In this document: positions 6,443 to 9,795 of the stretch, one piece after another
Layout of the letters: every line of letters starts with the position of its first letter
How positions within the stretch are numbered: the first letter of the stretch is position 1
DNA from: Nitriliruptorales bacterium
GTDB taxonomy: Bacteria > Actinomycetota > Nitriliruptoria > Euzebyales > Egibacteraceae
Length of the DNA: 9,795 bases
Direction of reading: 5' to 3'
Assembly: GCA_007119305.1 (NCBI GenBank)
Contig: SKPY01000147.1
Span: forward strand, 1 to 9,795
Notes under the pieces: generated by a model
Told to the model about the DNA's origin: nothing
Database searches by the model: none
The model's input: only the letters and a program-made list of their open reading frames with translations
Program-made: the position numbers and the translations under genes

Positions 6443-6748
6443 CTACACCCGAAGCACGAGGCCGGTGTCCACCCGGCTTCTTCCTGGCCCACAACGCGGG
6501 GGTCGGAGCGTCCAAGGCCGCTCGGCGTGGCCGGTGGTGCGAACGAGCACCCGGCCGACGCGCACATTCGAGCCGGCGCCTACAGCGCCCAGGAGGCCGG
6601 CGACCAGCACGGCAAGACACAGGTGCAGCATGAGGTCGACAACCGGCGTCGAGTCGTCCTGGGCAGGGGGGCCGACGGCCTGCAGGCCGGACTCGGTGTG
6701 GGCGACCAGCCCAGCACTGTGTGGTCGTCGCCCTCCACGCCCACCCAC
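6443..6748 (-). CDS. Doubtful small membrane ORF, perhaps DUF6153-like
   Basis: A minus-strand frame of 101 codons starts at GTG 6748, with ATG 6631 as an alternative (62 aa). From about residue 13 the third codon positions are mostly G/C. The centre holds a hydrophobic helix, LMLHLCLAVLVAGLLGAVGA, preceded by His/Asp/Gln-rich residues. The protein ends GLVLRV. The CLAVL helix and xLRV ending remind me of DUF6153 small actinobacterial membrane proteins, but the expected N-terminal helix is missing. It would be transcribed toward the cupredoxin gene 73 bases downstream. No Shine-Dalgarno is seen, and the tail from residue 65 is Arg/Pro-rich as in non-coding GC-rich DNA. It may be a degraded gene or not a gene. 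Confidence 0.35.
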   Translation of the reverse strand: MGGRGGRRPHSAGLVAHTESGLQAVGPPAQDDSTPVVDLMLHLCLAVLVAGLLGAVGAGSNVRVGRVLVRTTGHAERPWTLRPPRCGPGRSRVDTGLVLRV

Positions 6749-7056
6749 ACGAGGCGGTCGGGCGCCAGATCCGGAACGGGTAGCGCTCCTCCGAGCAACC
6801 TTAGGTGTTCCCGTGTGCGCTCAGCGCCGAACACCAGGCCCGGGAGGGCCGGTCGGGTGCCAGGGGTCAGGCCCGGCGCACCGGCGCGCCACGGCGTGGG
6901 TCGGCGGGGTGCCGCTGGCAGCGACTCGGCAGGACGCTCGCAACGCGTGCGTGAAGGGTCCCGAACACGGGGGGCCGATGGTCCCTTCGTTGCGCCGTGT
7001 GCCGCGACGACGATGGATGGGCCACGGCCGGGTGACGCGTGCTGGAAGGAGGGCCG
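6749..7056. other. About 300 bp without a clear gene, upstream of OmpR-type regulator
   Basis: No ORF here looks like a known protein. On the minus strand a different frame from the preceding small ORF looks coding-like between about 6700 and 6834 (GTG 6834; PDLAPDRLVWVGVEGDD), which could be the remnant of a gene joined to 6443-6748 by a frameshift. A 9-base palindrome ACCTTAGGT lies at 6798-6806. The regulator promoter must lie here or just upstream, but no clear -10/-35 is seen. Confidence 0.4.
7046..7053 (+). promoter_or_regulatory. Shine-Dalgarno deciding the OmpR-type regulator start
   Basis: AAGGAGGG lies 3-4 bases before GTG 7057. It excludes the in-frame GTG at 7039, which would put this sequence inside the gene. 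The spacing is short but workable. Confidence 0.6.
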
Positions 7057-7755
7057 GTGGGGCTTGCGACGGTGCTGGTCGTGGACGACGAGCGCAAGAT
7101 CCGCGAGCTCGTGCGGCCCTATCTGGAGCGGGCGGGGTATGCGGTGCTGCTGGCCGACTGCGGAGCGGTGGCCCTTGCAGCAGCAGCGCGGGCGCAGCCC
7201 GACCTGGTGGTGCTCGACCTCATGCTGCCCGATCTCGCCGGTGAGGAGGTGGCGCGCAGCCTGCGTGCCGTCTCGGACGTGCCGATCATCATGCTGACCG
7301 CCAAGGCGGGCGAGGAGGAGCGCGTCGCGGGGCTGCAGCTGGGCGCGGACGACTACCTCGTGAAGCCCTTCTCGCCGCGTGAGCTGGCGGCACGGGTGGA
7401 GGCGGTCCTGCGCCGCACGCGCTCCCCGCGGGAGGGGGGCCAGAGCTATGACGGCGGTCGGCTGCGGCTCGACGTCGAGGCACGCACCGTGCGGGTGGAT
7501 GAGCACCCGGTGCCGTTGACCCGCAGCGAGTTCGACCTGCTGGCGGCGTTGGCGTCACGGCCGGGCCGCGTGTTCTCCCGCTACGAGCTGGTGACGCGGG
7601 TGCAAGGCTATGACCACGAGGCGTACGAGCGCACGATCGACGCGCACGTCAAGAATCTGCGCCGCAAGCTCGGCGACGACCCGCGTGCCCCCCGATACGT
7701 GCTGACCGTGACCGGCGTGGGCTACAAGCTCGGGGTGGGTGAGGATGCCGCCTGA
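7057..7755 (+). CDS. OmpR/PhoB-family response regulator
   Basis: The protein has 232 aa from GTG 7057. The receiver domain (about 4-118) has D10/D11, phosphoacceptor D54 (VVLDLMLPD), T81 and K102 (DYLVKPFSPREL). The winged-helix DNA-binding domain (about 130-228) shows LTRSEFDLLAALASRPGRVF, then TIDAHVKNLRRKLGDD and VTGVGYKLG. It should bind tandem direct repeats as a dimer when phosphorylated. The start of its partner kinase (ATG 7745) overlaps its stop by 11 bases, which implies translational coupling. A copper- or envelope-stress type (CopR/BaeR-like) is suggested by the neighbours but is not proved by the protein itself. The candidate target is the 11-bp tandem repeat at 9269-9290. Confidence 0.93.
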   Translation: MGLATVLVVDDERKIRELVRPYLERAGYAVLLADCGAVALAAAARAQPDLVVLDLMLPDLAGEEVARSLRAVSDVPIIMLTAKAGEEERVAGLQLGADDYLVKPFSPRELAARVEAVLRRTRSPREGGQSYDGGRLRLDVEARTVRVDEHPVPLTRSEFDLLAALASRPGRVFSRYELVTRVQGYDHEAYERTIDAHVKNLRRKLGDDPRAPRYVLTVTGVGYKLGVGEDAA

Positions 7756-9245
7756 GGCACGCCCAAGGGTGCGCTGGTCGTTCGGCGTCCGGTTGGCGGT
7801 GGCGTTCAGATCCTCGACCACATCTTCGTCGACGGGGAGATGCCGCGGAAGATGAAGCTGTAGGTGTTGGCCGGACCCCACCCGCGAGCCCAGCGACCAG
7901 CTCGGCCCGATGTACGACCGCTGCGGCGACGGGGCTGGCCGCGGCCGGGTTGACGGCGTTGCTGGTCAACGTGGCGGTCACCGACCGGTTCGACCGGTAT
8001 CTCGAGGCGACGCAGCAGCAGCGCGAGGAGCAGCTCGTGGGCGCCGTGGCCGAGAGCTACGAGCGGGCCGGCGGCTGGGATGCGGGCGCGCTGGAGCGGA
8101 CCGCCGAGGCCGTGCTGATGGACGGCGGGACCCTGGAGGTCACCGACACGGAAGGCCGGTCGGTGTGGGCGGGCGACGGCGGCCCGCACGCCGAGATGCA
8201 CCGGGAGATGATGGGCTCCGGTCCGCTGGGTCGGGACCAGTCCTTGCCGGTCGCCGTGGACGGGCAGCCGGTCGGGCTCGTCACGGTCCGGCTGCCGCAG
8301 GCGGGGCTGCTGCCCCGGGATGTGGAGTTCCGCCGCTCGGTGAACGAGCTGCTGGTGCTGGCTGGGCTGCTCGCCGGAGCCTTGGCGGTCGGCCTTGGGC
8401 TGCTGGTCGCTCGGCGGGCGACCGCGCCTGCCCGCGAGCTGACCCGCGCGGCGCGGGCGTTGACCGCAGGCAACCGTTCGCAGCGTGTCCCCATCGCGCG
8501 GGGAGATGAGTTCGGCGAGATGGCCGCCGCGTTCAACCGCATGGCCGACGAGCTCGAGACCGAGGACCGGCTGCGGCGCGGGTTCGCCGCTGACGTGGCC
8601 CATGAGCTGCGTACCCCGCTGATGATCCTACGGGGGGAGATCGAAGCGCTCGAGGACGGCCTGGCCCGGGCGACGCCGGAGGCGTTCGCGTCACTGCGCG
8701 AGGAGACGCTGCGCCTGGCCCGGCTCGTCGACGACCTCGACACGCTCGCGCGGGCCGACGCTGCCGGGTTCACCCTCGTCCGTGAGCCCACCGCGGTCGA
8801 TGCGGTTGTGCGCGAGGCCGCCGCCACGCTTGCCGGTCCCGCCGCGGAGGCGGACCTGTGCGTGCAGGTAGACGCCGACACCGACCTGGTGGTGGAGGCC
8901 GATCGGGCCCGCCTCCGGCAGGTGATCGGCAACCTGCTGACCAACGCACTCCGGCTCACCCCGCGTGGCGGCACGGTTCGCGTGCGTGCTGGCCGGGACG
9001 GTGCCGAGGCGGTCATCGAGGTGGCCGACTCGGGGCCCGGCATCCCCGCTGAAGAGCTCGAGCACGTCTTCGACCGGTTCTTCCGCGGCCGCCACGCCCC
9101 GCCCGGGGGCTCGGGGATCGGCCTGACCGTCGTGCGCCAGCTCGTGGAGGCCCATGGCGGCACGGTCACCGCAGCCAACCAGCCCGGCGGCGGGGCGGTG
9201 TTCATGGTGCGCCTGCCGCTGCCGCAGATCCCCGCACGGCCCTGA
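7745..9245 (+). pseudogene. Sensor histidine kinase (BaeS/CusS type) interrupted in its first membrane helix
   Basis: ATG 7745 opens a typical kinase N-terminus (MPPEARPRVRWSFGVRLAVAF, 7745-7807). The frame then breaks and resumes in another frame at about 7914 with TTAAATGLAAAGLTALLVN, the rest of the first helix. Excising 7808-7913 (106 bp, +1 frame) restores a continuous 464-aa kinase. The remainder is intact: sensor domain with a His/Met patch (HAEMHREMMG), second helix, HAMP, H-box DVAHELRTPL, N-box NLLTNALRL, G1 ADSGPGIP and G2 GGSGIGLTVV. A 431-aa product from TTG 7950 is possible but has no Shine-Dalgarno and a shortened first helix. Conserved catalytic motifs suggest recent damage, a strain variant or an assembly join, rather than an old pseudogene. 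Partner: the OmpR-type regulator. Confidence 0.8.
7808..7913 (+). other. Foreign-looking 106-bp segment interrupting the kinase gene
   Basis: The segment lies between the two halves of the kinase first helix. In frame from 7807 it reads QILDHIFVDGEMPRKMKL and then a TAG stop at 7861-7863, with G or C at every third codon position. It therefore resembles the 3' end of another gene plus about 50 bases downstream. I do not recognise the protein. No terminal inverted repeats and no target duplication are visible at the edges, so it is not a standard insertion sequence. Edges are uncertain by a few bases. Confidence 0.6.
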
Positions 9246-9268
9246 CTTCGCATCCGACGCTCGCGGGA

Positions 9269-9290
9269 TCTTCACAGCGTCTTCACAGCG
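9269..9290. promoter_or_regulatory. Tandem 11-bp direct repeat, probable OmpR-family operator
   Basis: TCTTCACAGCG occurs twice with no gap (9269-9279 and 9280-9290). Adjoining direct repeats with an 11-bp period are the hallmark of OmpR/PhoB-family dimer binding. The site lies 60 bases before the CCAHH membrane protein start and just after the kinase gene. TTCACA also matches five of six bases of a -35 box. Confidence 0.65.
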
Positions 9291-9349
9291 CCTGCCGAGT
9301 CTGCTTGCGACAGGTCGGAGCAGCGGACGAACCGCGAGGAGGTGCCAGA

Positions 9350-9795
9350 ATGCCGGACGCCAGCCGCCGCAGCGTGCGCGTCGGGCTGCTCGCGGCCGCG
9401 GGGATGGCTGCCGTCTACGCGGCGGTTGTCGGTGGGCTGCCAGGCTCCCTCGCCCACCTCGGCGAGCAGGTGCGGGCGGACTGGATCCTGCTCGGCCCGA
9501 TCATCATCGGCTTCGGCGCCCAGGTCGGGCTCGTGGTGGAGCTGCGGCGCCGCCGGCAGGCGCTCGGCACCGCCGCCGCAGCCGGGGCGACAGGCACGAC
9601 CGGCTCGACCGTGGGCATGGTGGCCTGCTGCGCGCATCACCTCGCCGATCTCGCCCCCCTCGCCGCTGCCACCGGCGCTGCCACGATCCTGTCGGCCTAC
9701 CGGACATGGTTCATGGCCGCCGGCCTCGCCATGACCGCGGTCGGCGTCGCGGTGGCGCTCCTCATGCTGCGCGCCGACCCGGCCCCCTCCGCGAC
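9350..9795 (+). CDS. Membrane protein with CCAHH metal-binding-like motif (partial, C-terminus outside window)
   Basis: ATG 9350 follows GAGGAGG by about 7 bases. 148 codons are visible and no stop is reached. Hydrophobic helices lie at about 11-30, 45-64, 85-112 and 120-140, with an RRRR loop at 66-69 that favours a cytoplasmic position. The third helix carries VACCAHH (C93, C94, H96, H97), a compact thiol/imidazole set suited to soft metals such as copper or mercury. I have seen similar GSTVxMVACCAHH helices in uncharacterised bacterial membrane proteins near copper genes, but assign no name. The upstream 11-bp tandem repeat suggests control by the OmpR-type regulator. Function is unproved; metal binding or transport is the best guess. 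Confidence 0.8.
   Translation, partial: MPDASRRSVRVGLLAAAGMAAVYAAVVGGLPGSLAHLGEQVRADWILLGPIIIGFGAQVGLVVELRRRRQALGTAAAAGATGTTGSTVGMVACCAHHLADLAPLAAATGAATILSAYRTWFMAAGLAMTAVGVAVALLMLRADPAPSA

Noticed and set aside
6798..6806. ACCTTAGGT as a copper-regulator (CueR-type) operator
   Set aside because: Too short and lacking the CueR spacing between half-sites; expected by chance in a region this size.
6131..7297. Long plus-strand reading frame across the cupredoxin promoter and the OmpR-type regulator
   Set aside because: Low-complexity Ser/Trp/Arg-rich translation overlaps the cupredoxin gene antisense and the regulator out of frame, with no recognisable domain.
7808..7913. Insertion sequence or MITE in the kinase
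   Set aside because: No terminal inverted repeats, target-site duplication or transposase motif is visible. Reported only as a foreign-looking segment.
9272..9640. Minus-strand reading frame opposite the CCAHH membrane protein
   Set aside because: Antisense to a gene with a good ribosome-binding site and clear membrane helices; its own translation has no features.
1..9795. tRNA, rRNA, CRISPR array or riboswitch
   Set aside because: No cloverleaf, rRNA-like segment, regularly spaced repeat or recognisable riboswitch core was seen on either strand by reading.

Overview
The window is very GC-rich (about 70%), with G/C at nearly every third codon position, GTG and TTG starts, tightly packed genes with ATGA-type overlaps, and Tat and lipoprotein export signals. 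This fits a high-GC actinobacterium, perhaps an environmental or deep-branching one. No rRNA, tRNA or marker gene is present, so that placement is an inference. There is no CRISPR array or complete insertion sequence.

Left part (1-4941): a divergent respiratory block. On the minus strand, an exported haem-binding protein of the ethylbenzene-dehydrogenase gamma type (795-2435) is followed after 5 bases by a Tat-exported protein with four [4Fe-4S] motifs (1-789, cut by the window edge). These look like the electron-transfer subunits of an exported molybdopterin oxidoreductase of the DMSO reductase superfamily. The catalytic subunit would lie beyond base 1 and its substrate cannot be told from here. 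Facing away across about 250 bp are a NarL-type response regulator (2687-3355) and a NarX/DesK-type membrane histidine kinase (3352-4941), whose GAF-like region is unusually rich in cysteine. The layout suggests a redox- or substrate-responsive pair controlling the oxidoreductase.

Middle part (5104-7056): a membrane-bound cytochrome c carrying a SHOCT tail (5104-5784) converges on a lipoprotein cupredoxin with a His/Met/Asp-rich linker (5836-6369, minus). A strong 13-bp hairpin lies between them. Upstream of the cupredoxin on the minus strand is a doubtful small membrane ORF (6443-6748) inside about 690 bp with no clear gene.

Right part (7057-9795): an OmpR-type regulator (7057-7755) overlaps the start of a BaeS/CusS-type sensor kinase (7745-9245). 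The kinase is broken in its first membrane helix by about 106 bp of foreign-looking sequence that adds a stop and a frameshift. An 11-bp tandem repeat (9269-9290) then precedes a membrane protein with a CCAHH motif (9350 to the window end). The right half reads as a metal (probably copper) handling and sensing group beside a respiratory locus. Most interesting are the disrupted kinase, the Cys-rich sensor, the cytochrome c-SHOCT fusion, and the unidentified oxidoreductase.
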